A DNA stretch of 57,264 bases from JANLSE01 sp038214135. Lineage in GTDB: Bacteria; Chloroflexota; Chloroflexia; Chloroflexales; Roseiflexaceae. This document shows, in pieces, positions 16,639 through 24,586 of the stretch. The stretch spans positions 1 to 57,264 of the forward strand of contig JBBQSD010000024.1 in NCBI GenBank assembly GCA_038214135.1, written 5' to 3'. The position numbers and the translations under genes are program-made. How positions within the stretch are numbered: the first letter of the stretch is position 1; every line of letters starts with the position of its first letter. A model generated the notes under the pieces. That model saw nothing but the letters and a program-made list of their open reading frames with translations, was not told where the DNA came from and made no database searches.

Positions 16639-17340
16639 ATGTACTACCTCGTCGAGCGGATGGAAGATGCCGACATTGAGGCGGTTCAAGAGGTGGAGCG
16701 GCGTAGCTTCACGACGCCCTGGTCGGCGAATACCTACCGCCAGGAAATACGCAATCAGACAAGCCGCTACATCGTTGCTCGTGCTTCACCAACGCTGCCA
16801 CCGCCGCGTAATCGGGCCGCACCGATCCGCCAGAACATTCTGGAGCGCCTGGTAGCATTGTTTATTGCGCCCGAACCAGCAGCCCCGCCTGACCCCTATC
16901 CTATTATTGGGTATGGCGGTGTGGCGCTGTATGTCGATGAGGGCCATATCACAACGATTGCGATTGCGCCAGAATACCGTGGACAGGGGATTGGTGAACT
17001 GCTGCTCAATGGGCTGATCGACCATGGCCTCGATCTTGGTGCCGAACGACTAACGCTGGAAGTGCGGATTAGTAATACCATCGCCCAGCAACTATACCTT
17101 AAATATGGCTTCGAGCCAGTGGGGAAGCGCAAGCGCTACTATACCGATAATGGCGAGGATGCCATGTTGATGACGACCCCATTGATTCGTGAGCAGGCCT
17201 ATCAGGATCAGCTCAAGCCATTGCGTGAAAAACTGTATGAGCGACTGCGCCGCACTGCTGAAGCAGTACCCTCAGAGAAGAACCAGAGACCTGATGTTCA
17301 GAGCCCACGATCAGGTGGTATTTCTACTCCGAATCCATAG
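16639..17340 (+). CDS. rimI: Ribosomal protein alanine N-acetyltransferase RimI-like
   Basis: A 233-residue GNAT protein starting at ATG 16639 (MYYLVERMEDADIEAV). The acetyl-CoA motif YRGQGIGELLL and the downstream LEVRISNTIAQQLYLKYGFEPVGKRKRYY match RimI closely. Relative to the usual 150 residues it has a Pro-rich insert of about 40 residues before the central GNAT strands (PPPRNRAAPIRQNILERL... PPDPYPI) and a basic C-terminal extension. RimI acetylates the N-terminus of ribosomal protein S18; relaxed-specificity homologues exist. The stop codon TAG (17338-17340) is also the first three bases of a TAGGGGCG hairpin repeat. Confidence 0.8.
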   Translation: MYYLVERMEDADIEAVQEVERRSFTTPWSANTYRQEIRNQTSRYIVARASPTLPPPRNRAAPIRQNILERLVALFIAPEPAAPPDPYPIIGYGGVALYVDEGHITTIAIAPEYRGQGIGELLLNGLIDHGLDLGAERLTLEVRISNTIAQQLYLKYGFEPVGKRKRYYTDNGEDAMLMTTPLIREQAYQDQLKPLREKLYERLRRTAEAVPSEKNQRPDVQSPRSGGISTPNP

Positions 17341-17363
17341 GGGCGGTTCACGAACCGCCCCTA
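17338..17363. repeat. TAGGGGCG hairpin repeat containing the rimI stop codon
   Basis: TAGGGGCGGTTC and GAACCGCCCCTA form a perfect 12-bp inverted repeat with a 2-nt loop. Its first TAG is the stop codon of rimI. Related elements are at 36432-36454 and 55863-55884, also starting at stop codons. Confidence 0.88.
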
Positions 17364-17395
17364 CACACCATCGGGGGAGGGGTAGGTAGTAAAAG

Positions 17396-20300
17396 TTATC
17401 GGCTAGCAGTTGCCCTTTCGTGCAGGCGTGTGAGCGCTGACGGTACCTGGAACTGGACCGTACCACGCGGCCTGACCAGCACAAACTGGCTTCGCACTGC
17501 CTCCCAACGGCGCAACAGATCTGCCGCTAATGGGCTGCTGGTCACTTCCAGATGTCGGATCAGCAATGCCTGAATATTCTGCTCATCCTGCGCATCCAAC
17601 TGGCTTAGTGCAACCATCTCGGAATTGTAGCGCGAGCCAAAGCTATGCTCTTCATCAAACACATACGCCAGGCCGCCCGTCATGCCTGCCGCGAAATTCC
17701 GCCCGGTTGCACCCAACACCAACACGACACCGCCGGTCATGTATTCGCAGGCGTGATCGCCAACACCCTCAACGACCGTTACGGCACCAGAATTACGCAC
17801 TGCGAAGCGCTCGCCAGCCCGGCCAGCTGCAAACAATTCGCCACCGGTTGCACCATACAAACAGGTATTGCCGATGATCGAGCTCTTATGCCAGGCATAG
17901 CGTGCCCGCGGCGATGGCCGGATGACAATCTCGCCGCCTGCCATGCCCTTGCCAACATAATCGTTCGACTCGCCTTCCAACAGCAATCGTACACCGGGGG
18001 CCAGGAATGCACCAAAACTCTGGCCTGCGCTGCCGGTAAAGCGCAGCGTGACACTGCCCTCGTGTAGCCCTGTATTGCCGAACTGTGCGCCAATCCGGCC
18101 AGAAAGAGTCGTCGAGATTGATCGATCAACATTGGCGATTCGATATGATCGATCAACTTGCCGCCCATACGTCAGCGCTGGTGCAGCATCGGCCAGGATC
18201 TGATGGTTCAGCTCGCTGACCTCCACGCGGCCATTGCGGGCATCCGTATTGCGAATGGCCGCATCTGCGTTGCCAACCCGTTCCAGCAGTGGCCCAAGAT
18301 TAAGTGTATTGTTATCTGCACGGCTACTGCGGATCTGATGCAAAAGTTCGCTTCGGCCAATAATCTCATCCAGGCTGCGTGCGCCAAGCGATGCCAGCAG
18401 TTCACGGATTTCCTGGGCGATATGCAGGAAGAAATGGACAACATCCTCGGCAGCGCCATTGAACTTGGCTCGCAGTTCAGGCCGCTGGGTTGCAATCCCA
18501 ACCGGGCAGCTATTGAGATGGCAGGCCCGCGCCATCACACAGCCCTCCGCAACCAGTGCCGCTGTGCCGAACGAGTATTCATCGGCACCGAGTAACGCTG
18601 CGACAATCACATCGCGGCCTGTTTTGAGGCCACCATCGACACGAACCCGCACACGGCCACGTAGCCCATTCAACACAAGCGTTTGCTGCGTCTCTGCCAG
18701 GCCCAGCTCCCAGTTTGCGCCAGCATTCTTCATTGAGGAGAGTGGCGAGGCACCCGTTCCGCCAGAATGGCCGCTCATATGAATCACATCAGCGCCACCC
18801 TTGGCAACGCCAGCGGCAATCGTTCCTACACCAGCCTCGGCAACCAGCTTGACAGAAATGGCAGCAGATGGATTGGCCTGCCGCAGATCATAGATCAGCT
18901 GTGCCAGATCCTCGATACTATAGATATCGTGGTGCGGTGGCGGCGAAATCAGTGAAACACCCGGCACGGTATAGCGGTTGCGTGCAATCTCCTCTGTGAC
19001 CTTGATACCAGGGATCTGGCCGCCTTCGCCAGGCTTGGAACCCTGCGCCATTTTGATCTGTAGTTCCTTTGCCGAAGCCAGGTACGCAGGCGTCACCCCG
19101 AACCGGCCAGAGGCTATCTGCTTGATCGCGCTATTCTTCTCGGTTGCATAACGGCTTGGATCTTCGCCACCCTCGCCAGAATTGCCCATCCCGCCGATCC
19201 GGTTCATCGCCACCGAAAGGGTTTCGTGTGCCTCGGCGCTCGTCGAACCATGCGACATGGCCGCTGTTGAGAAACGCTTTGCAATCGCCTCAATCGGCTC
19301 AACTTCCTCAAGTGGGATCGCATCAGAAGCAGTGTTGGCAGCAAAATCGAGCAGATCGCGCAGTTCTGTTGTCGGGCGGCTATGGATCAAGCGACTATAG
19401 TTTTTGTAGGTCTCGTAGCTGCTGCCGGCCTTGGCTGCCTTCTGCAGTGCATGCACAACCGTTGGCGAGAAGGCGTGATACTCGCCATCCTTCTTGAACT
19501 TATAGAAGCCAGGATGTGTCAGTGTTGTACGAGTGGCCACATGCGGGGGTCGGTTCGAGAAGGCTTCTTCGTGGTGGGAAAGCACAGCCCGTGCAATCCG
19601 GCGCAGGTCGATTCCGCCAAGGCGATTGGGCACGCCAGTGAAATACCGATCAACAACCAGCTCACTCAGGCCGATTGTCTCAAACACCTGTGCCCCACAG
19701 TAGCTATCGACGGTGGCGATGCCCATCTTCGACATCACCTTCAGCAGGCCCTTCTCAAGCGCATGAATATAGTTGTGCTCGGCCTCATCGGCCAGCTCAG
19801 CTGGCGAACGTGGATCGGCTGCCTCGGCATCCTGCCCGCGGCCCTTGACTTCCTCACGCTCGACGGCCAATGCGCGAACGCTTGCCAATGCTAGATACGG
19901 ATTGACCGCCTCAGCGCCCATTCCGATCAGGCAGGCCAGATGGTGAACCTCACGTGGCTCGCCACTCTCGACAATCAGGCTCACCGCGGTGCGCAGGCCT
20001 GTGCGGATCAGATGTTGGTGAACGGCCCCCAGCGCAAGCAATGCCGGAATCGGCACATAGCGCTCATTAACGCCATGGTCACTGATGATCAGAATGACTT
20101 TATCGGCGATTGATGCTGCCTCGGCCTCTTCGCACAGCCGCTTGAGTGCCAGTTCGAGCCCTTCGGGGCCACGTTCGGCCAGGAACAGCGCTTTCAGGGT
20201 AGCGCTACTGAACGCTGGATCCTGGTGTGCCCGGATCGTCACAAGGTTTTCATCTGTCACAACTGGGCTATTGACGCGCAGCAGGCGTGCGTGGCGGGGA

Positions 20301-22057
20301 GCTTCTTCAAGCAAATTCCCGCGCCGCCCAAGCGCAAATGAGAGCGACATCACCAGCGCTTCGCGCAATGGATCGATTGGCGGGTTGGTCACTTCCGCAA
20401 AGCGTTGCTTGAAATAGCTATACAGCGGGCGGCCATGCTCCGAGAACAGCGCCAGGCTGGTATCATCGCCCATTGAGCCAACCGGTTCCTGGCCATCGCG
20501 TAGCATTGGCCGCAGCACAACGCCCAATTCCTCGGCGGTATAGCCAAAGGCGCGCTGCTGCTCACCCAATAATGGCGATTTCGCGGCGCGGCTGGCCGAG
20601 CTTTCTGGCTCGTGTGGCTCGCGGATCTGTGGCGAACCAGCAGGTGCCAATACCTGCTGATGATCTGCCAACCATTGGGCATACGGCTTTCGGCCAGCCA
20701 ACCAGCTCTTGATCGTCGTATTATCCTGGAATGCACCCGTCTTCAGATCAACAGCGATCATCTGCCCAGGGCCAACTTTGCCCTTGTGAATGACCCGCGC
20801 ATCATCAATGGCCACTGCACCAACCTCGGAACCACACACAACCAGGCCATCATCGGTGAGCAGATAGCGGGCAGGCCGCAGACCATTGCGATCAAGCGCC
20901 AAGCCGACCACCTCACCATCGCTGAAACACAGCGCAGCAGGGCCATCCCATGGCTCCATCAGCCCGGCATGGTACTGATAGAACGCTCGCCATGTTGGAT
21001 CCATATCGGCAACCTGCTCCCATGCCTCGGGAGCCAGCATCGTCAGCCCATGGCGAATATCGCGGCCCCCCATCACCACAAGTTCGAGGGTGTTATCCAG
21101 CATGGCCGAATCGCTACCAGTGGCATCCACGATGGTGCTGAGCCGGGCGGTGGCACTGGCCAATGCCGCGCCACCATGCAGCACCGCCTCAGAAGAGATG
21201 CGCTCATTGGCGGCGGCGGGTGTCTCACCATCGGCGGCACGCATCCATTCGGCCTCACGAGCACGCATCCATGTCAGGTTTCCACGCAGCGTGTTGATCT
21301 CGCCATTATGCGAAACCATGCGAAACGGCTGTGCTTTATCCCAGGTTGGGAAGGTATTGGTGGAATAGCGCTGATGAAAGACTGCAATGGCCGTCTGATA
21401 CTGGGGATCGCGCAGGTCATCATAGAACACAGGCAGCATCGGGGCGATCAACAAGCCCTTGTAGACGACCGTCCGGCTGGAGAATGATGCAATATAGAAC
21501 TCATCGAGCTCTTGATCGCGGGCCTGCCGCTCGATCTGCTTTCGCGCCAGGAATAGTGCCCGCTCACGGGCCATGGTATCGGCTGGCGCACCGGCATCCC
21601 AACCAATCAGCGCCTGCTCAATCGCCGGGCATGTGCTGCGTGCGCTCTCGCCAAGCGCTTCTTCATTCAATGGAACCACGCGCCAGGCCAACACGCGCAT
21701 GCCATAGGCCGCTACGCCTTGTTCGACCAGAGCCTGTGCGGTGTTATGATCTGCCTCCACTCGTGGTAGGAAGCACATGCCAATCGCAAGATCTGCAACG
21801 GGATAGGCGATCCCACGCCGAGCAAGTTCCCGGGCGAAAAATGCCTGTGGAATTTGCGTGAGAATACCAGCACCATCACCGCTTTTGCCATCTGCAGCAA
21901 CCCCACCGCGATGGGCCATATGCCCAACAGCCTGGACTGCAAGAGTAAGGATTTCGTGGCTGGGCTCGCCTGAACGACGAGTAACAAAGCCAATTCCGCA
22001 CGCATCGTGCTCATAGCTTGGGTCATACAAACCACGTTGAGGCGTCTGTTTCGCCAT
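17396..22057 (-). CDS. gltB: Glutamate synthase large subunit
   Basis: The 1553-residue protein has the full GltB layout. The class II glutamine amidotransferase domain begins after Cys20 (YEHDACGIGF; the first 19 residues form a removable propeptide). The central domain follows, then the FMN/2-oxoglutarate synthase barrel with the 3Fe-4S cysteines in CHLNSCPVGIAT, and a C-terminal beta-helix of Gly-rich repeats. It makes two glutamates from glutamine and 2-oxoglutarate. No gltD (NAD(P)H subunit) is adjacent, so it may be ferredoxin-dependent or paired with a distant GltD. It shares its strand and neighbourhood with two ammonium transporters, completing an ammonium assimilation block. Confidence 0.96.
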   Translation of the reverse strand: MAKQTPQRGLYDPSYEHDACGIGFVTRRSGEPSHEILTLAVQAVGHMAHRGGVAADGKSGDGAGILTQIPQAFFARELARRGIAYPVADLAIGMCFLPRVEADHNTAQALVEQGVAAYGMRVLAWRVVPLNEEALGESARSTCPAIEQALIGWDAGAPADTMARERALFLARKQIERQARDQELDEFYIASFSSRTVVYKGLLIAPMLPVFYDDLRDPQYQTAIAVFHQRYSTNTFPTWDKAQPFRMVSHNGEINTLRGNLTWMRAREAEWMRAADGETPAAANERISSEAVLHGGAALASATARLSTIVDATGSDSAMLDNTLELVVMGGRDIRHGLTMLAPEAWEQVADMDPTWRAFYQYHAGLMEPWDGPAALCFSDGEVVGLALDRNGLRPARYLLTDDGLVVCGSEVGAVAIDDARVIHKGKVGPGQMIAVDLKTGAFQDNTTIKSWLAGRKPYAQWLADHQQVLAPAGSPQIREPHEPESSASRAAKSPLLGEQQRAFGYTAEELGVVLRPMLRDGQEPVGSMGDDTSLALFSEHGRPLYSYFKQRFAEVTNPPIDPLREALVMSLSFALGRRGNLLEEAPRHARLLRVNSPVVTDENLVTIRAHQDPAFSSATLKALFLAERGPEGLELALKRLCEEAEAASIADKVILIISDHGVNERYVPIPALLALGAVHQHLIRTGLRTAVSLIVESGEPREVHHLACLIGMGAEAVNPYLALASVRALAVEREEVKGRGQDAEAADPRSPAELADEAEHNYIHALEKGLLKVMSKMGIATVDSYCGAQVFETIGLSELVVDRYFTGVPNRLGGIDLRRIARAVLSHHEEAFSNRPPHVATRTTLTHPGFYKFKKDGEYHAFSPTVVHALQKAAKAGSSYETYKNYSRLIHSRPTTELRDLLDFAANTASDAIPLEEVEPIEAIAKRFSTAAMSHGSTSAEAHETLSVAMNRIGGMGNSGEGGEDPSRYATEKNSAIKQIASGRFGVTPAYLASAKELQIKMAQGSKPGEGGQIPGIKVTEEIARNRYTVPGVSLISPPPHHDIYSIEDLAQLIYDLRQANPSAAISVKLVAEAGVGTIAAGVAKGGADVIHMSGHSGGTGASPLSSMKNAGANWELGLAETQQTLVLNGLRGRVRVRVDGGLKTGRDVIVAALLGADEYSFGTAALVAEGCVMARACHLNSCPVGIATQRPELRAKFNGAAEDVVHFFLHIAQEIRELLASLGARSLDEIIGRSELLHQIRSSRADNNTLNLGPLLERVGNADAAIRNTDARNGRVEVSELNHQILADAAPALTYGRQVDRSYRIANVDRSISTTLSGRIGAQFGNTGLHEGSVTLRFTGSAGQSFGAFLAPGVRLLLEGESNDYVGKGMAGGEIVIRPSPRARYAWHKSSIIGNTCLYGATGGELFAAGRAGERFAVRNSGAVTVVEGVGDHACEYMTGGVVLVLGATGRNFAAGMTGGLAYVFDEEHSFGSRYNSEMVALSQLDAQDEQNIQALLIRHLEVTSSPLAADLLRRWEAVRSQFVLVRPRGTVQFQVPSALTRLHERATASR

Positions 22058-22160
22058 ATTGGTAGATCCTCCCCTTATGCAGGCTTCCCTAAACGGGCCA
22101 GGATGAATCGGAACCTATGCAGCCGCTAGCCAAGCGCGGGGGGCGCTGGCGCTGGGGAAT

Positions 22161-22193
22161 AAAAAACCCACAGCACTGCTACATTGCTGCGGG
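22161..22193 (-). terminator. Intrinsic terminator inside the gltB leader
   Basis: On the minus strand CCCGCAGCA (22193-22185) pairs with TGCTGTGGG (22175-22167), one G-U pair, and is followed directly by six T (22166-22161). It lies between the promoter and gltB, about 100 bp before the start codon, so full-length mRNA requires read-through: an attenuator-like arrangement. Confidence 0.75.
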
Positions 22194-22199
22194 CGTCAT
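22179..22199 (-). CDS. Candidate leader peptide MTPAAM in the gltB leader
   Basis: ATG ACG CCC GCA GCA ATG TAG reads across the 5' arm of the leader terminator and stops in its loop. A translating ribosome would cover the 5' arm and favour read-through. It has no Glu or Gln codons and no strong ribosome site, so this is suggestive only. Confidence 0.2.
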   Translation of the reverse strand: MTPAAM

Positions 22200-22223
22200 C
22201 GCTCGTGTCTTAGGTTAAAGAAT

Positions 22224-22252
22224 AGTGTAATGGAACGTATATGTATTGTCAA
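22224..22252 (-). promoter_or_regulatory. Promoter of gltB
   Basis: TTGACA (22252-22247), a 17-bp spacer and TACACT (22229-22224) on the minus strand, predicting a start near 22217 and a leader of about 160 nt. Confidence 0.8.
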
Positions 22253-22359
22253 GAAAAAGAGGGCTGTTTGAAGGGACGACACTGTAAATTTGTATATTTT
22301 GCTCTTGTGCAAGTACAATTATGCGGCTGAACGCAGGGGTTTATATAGCAACTTAGATA

Positions 22360-22414
22360 CTTTCAACAAGTATAATAAAAACAAAGGTGGCACTGTGATT
22401 ATTCACAGCGCCAC
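22360..22414 (-). terminator. Rho-independent terminator of amt1
   Basis: Read on the minus strand, arms 22414-22403 and 22398-22387 pair over 12 bp (one G-U) around the loop ATAA, followed by CTTTGTTTTTATTAT. It lies 23 bp after the amt1 stop codon. Confidence 0.85.
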
Positions 22415-22436
22415 TTCAGAAACAGCATCGAAGCGA

Positions 22437-23969
22437 TTATTCTGCCGCCGCCGCCGGGGCAGTTGTGGTCTTCGGAGCCGGTGCCAATACCTGGCCACCG
22501 GCAACATCAATGCCCTCCGTCAGGTAGCCATACTCGCCCAGCTCGGGCATATCCAGGCCAGCAATTTCGTCCTCAGCGCGGCTGCGTAGTACGCCAGCCC
22601 GCTTGAGTACGCTAAAGAAGGCATACGAAAGCCCAAAAGCGAAGATTGCGACCGCTGCTGCCTCAAGAACCTGGGCGATAATTTGCGTGTATCCGCCTGC
22701 AACAATACCCGTCACCGCCGAGTCGATCCCATTCCAGGCAGCGGTATCGGGGTTACCAACCGAGAAGATGCCAACCGCCAGAACGCCCCACATACCATTG
22801 ACGAAATGGACTGGGACGGCACCGACCGGATCGTCGATCTTGGCCTTCTCCAGCCATCCGGTTGCCAGAACTACCAGCACACCAGCAACGAGACCGATAA
22901 TCACGGCTCCCCAACTATCGACAAAGGCACATGGTGCGGTGATTGCGACAAGACCAGCCAGGATACCATTCACCGACATCGATGGCGATGGCTTCTTTGT
23001 GCCAGTCAGCCATGTGTAGGTCATCGTGCTCAAACCACCAGCTGCACCGGCCAGCAGCGTATTAACAGCTGCGATTGCCACAAGGTTGATCGGCCATGCT
23101 GCCGCTTCCTTGGTCGCATCGGCGGCTGGTACCACCAGGCCAAGGGCCGACCCTGGGTTAAACCCGAACCAACCAAAGAACAGGATGATCGTACCAAGGA
23201 TGCCCATTGGGATATTATGGCCACCAATCGTGTTGGCGCTACCATCGGCATTGAACTTACCAATGCGCGGTCCAAGCACCATTGCGATCGCCAAACCAAC
23301 GGCACCGCCTGTCATGTGAACAACCCCCGAACCAGCGAAATCGACAGCGCCATTCCCTAAGCCAACAGTGCGACCCAGGTTGGCAAGCCAGCCACCGCCC
23401 CACACCCAGTTACCAACAATTGGATAAACCAACATGCTGACCCAGAAGCTCATGATCACGAAGCCACTGAACTTAATCCGCTCGGCACCCGAGCCGGTCG
23501 GGATCGTCGCAGCCGTGTCCATGAAGACCATCTGGAACAGGAAGAAGGCGAAAATACCGGCGCTGCTTAATCCAATACCCTGCAGGAAGAAGCCACTTAA
23601 CCCAATAACGCCCCATTGATCGGCAAAGCGTAGGCCTGTGCTCAGGCTATTGCCCCAGGTGCCAAGCGTGACGGGCGAGAAGGCCCATGCAGGCGATGCC
23701 TGCGTCGCGCTGATTGCCGTCTGGGGATAGCTATAGTTCACCGCACCAAACTGAAATGCGAACCCACAGATCCAGTAGCCAATTGCACCAATGCAGAACA
23801 CCATCATGTTCATGAGCATCGTGTGTGCGACGTTCTTCGCACGGGTAAAGCCCGTTTCAACTAATGCGAACCCTGCCTGCATAAAAAAGACGAGGAAGCC
23901 TGCAATCAATACCCATAGAATATTGACTGCTACCGTGATTGTGTTGGTGTTTGCCTGTACCTGATCCAT
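22437..23969 (-). CDS. amt: Ammonium transporter Amt, long form (amt1)
   Basis: A 510-residue polytopic Amt/MEP/Rh channel with about 11 helices. The N-terminal half starts ILWVLIAGFLVFFMQAGFALVETGF. The two pore histidines are in VVHMTGG and VPVHFVNGMWG. The conserved FGWFGFNPGSAL is present. The C-terminus is extended by about 40 residues ending in a Pro/Ala-rich tail. It conducts NH4+/NH3 for assimilation by the adjacent GOGAT. ATG 23969 is preferred over the TTG six bases upstream. No glnK (PII) gene is linked, unlike most amtB loci. The leader has a 27-bp dyad (24238-24264) and hairpins (24063-24084, 24123-24141). Confidence 0.95.
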   Translation of the reverse strand: MDQVQANTNTITVAVNILWVLIAGFLVFFMQAGFALVETGFTRAKNVAHTMLMNMMVFCIGAIGYWICGFAFQFGAVNYSYPQTAISATQASPAWAFSPVTLGTWGNSLSTGLRFADQWGVIGLSGFFLQGIGLSSAGIFAFFLFQMVFMDTAATIPTGSGAERIKFSGFVIMSFWVSMLVYPIVGNWVWGGGWLANLGRTVGLGNGAVDFAGSGVVHMTGGAVGLAIAMVLGPRIGKFNADGSANTIGGHNIPMGILGTIILFFGWFGFNPGSALGLVVPAADATKEAAAWPINLVAIAAVNTLLAGAAGGLSTMTYTWLTGTKKPSPSMSVNGILAGLVAITAPCAFVDSWGAVIIGLVAGVLVVLATGWLEKAKIDDPVGAVPVHFVNGMWGVLAVGIFSVGNPDTAAWNGIDSAVTGIVAGGYTQIIAQVLEAAAVAIFAFGLSYAFFSVLKRAGVLRSRAEDEIAGLDMPELGEYGYLTEGIDVAGGQVLAPAPKTTTAPAAAAE

Positions 23970-24237
23970 CTCCAACGTTCCTTTCTTTCACCTCGCCGTC
24001 ATACACCATGACACGGCGACCCTTTCGGCGCTCTGGCCGACCCATCGTTCATGGATGGGTGTAGTGGTGGCCCGACCACTACGGATAGCCTGTTGCCTCG
24101 TGTGCGAAAGAACAGCGCACTATTGGCTAACTGCCAATAGGCGCTGCATCATTGCTCGCGTTATTATGAGGACTTGGGTATGCTGAATAGTAGCTGCCTT
24201 TTTACTATTGTGGTAGGGTTACATCGCCTGAAATCTT

Positions 24238-24264
24238 TTGTGCAAGTTTAGATAGTTTGCACAA
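24238..24264. promoter_or_regulatory. Operator-like dyad TTGTGCAA-N11-TTGCACAA
   Basis: A perfect inverted repeat of 8-bp arms separated by 11 bp lies about 270 bp before amt1. It is the type of site a dimeric nitrogen or metabolic regulator would use; no known consensus (NtcA GTA-N8-TAC, TnrA) fits. Confidence 0.45.
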
Positions 24265-24361
24265 TTCACCACAATCTATAAGGAAAGGCACCCTACCAGT
24301 ATGATGGCATGGGTGCCTGTTAAACCATTCTATGCTTGTTGTTATGCTACCAGCAGATCGA

Positions 24362-24387
24362 TACGGACGCGATATATCGCGTCCGTA
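24362..24387 (-). terminator. 26-bp perfect palindrome after the amt2 small ORF
   Basis: TACGGACGCGATA followed by its reverse complement. It lies 18 bp after the stop of the 43-residue ORF and could end the amt2 transcript, but no T-run follows on either strand, so a protein-binding palindrome is an alternative. Confidence 0.4.
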
Positions 24388-24405
24388 CACATCTTGCGTA
24401 TCAGC

Positions 24406-24537
24406 CTAGACCTGCGGTGCCGATGTCAGTGTCACCGACTCTTTTTCGGCATTGCTATGAACAGTTTTGCTGGAGGGGAGTATAAACCAGGCAGTCAACA
24501 GAGCAACGAAAATGATCACAGCGATAATGAATTCCAT
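24406..24537 (-). CDS. Small membrane protein (43 aa) next to amt2
   Basis: ATG 24537 is preceded by GGAGG at the ideal distance (GGAGGctatcATG). The 43 codons give one N-terminal transmembrane helix (MEFIIAVIIFVALLTAWFIL) and a polar tail of 23 residues ending SAPQV. It lies 49 bp downstream of the amt2 stop on the same strand, so it is probably cotranscribed. It is not a PII protein and matches no family I recognise. Its position and topology suggest an accessory or regulatory peptide of the ammonium transporter, by analogy with small membrane proteins that bind transporters; that is inference. Confidence 0.7.
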   Translation of the reverse strand: MEFIIAVIIFVALLTAWFILPSSKTVHSNAEKESVTLTSAPQV

Positions 24538-24586
24538 GATAGCCTCCTATGATAGCGTATCCAAAAAGAACAAAGCCCAATTCAGC

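Larger units (their letters stand above)
23970..24405 (-). promoter_or_regulatory. Non-coding control region of amt1
   Basis: This 436-bp gap has several symmetric elements and no credible ORF. They are GTAGTGGT-GGCCCG-ACCACTAC near 24063-24084, CTATTGGC and GCCAATAG near 24123-24141, the 8-bp arms GGTAGGGT (24212-24219) and ACCCTACC (24290-24297) enclosing the dyad at 24238-24264, and a 26-bp palindrome at 24362-24387. Confidence 0.5.

Noticed and set aside
20612..21487. Several long plus-strand ORFs inside gltB
   Set aside because: They are antisense shadows of gltB with unusual composition and no start signals.
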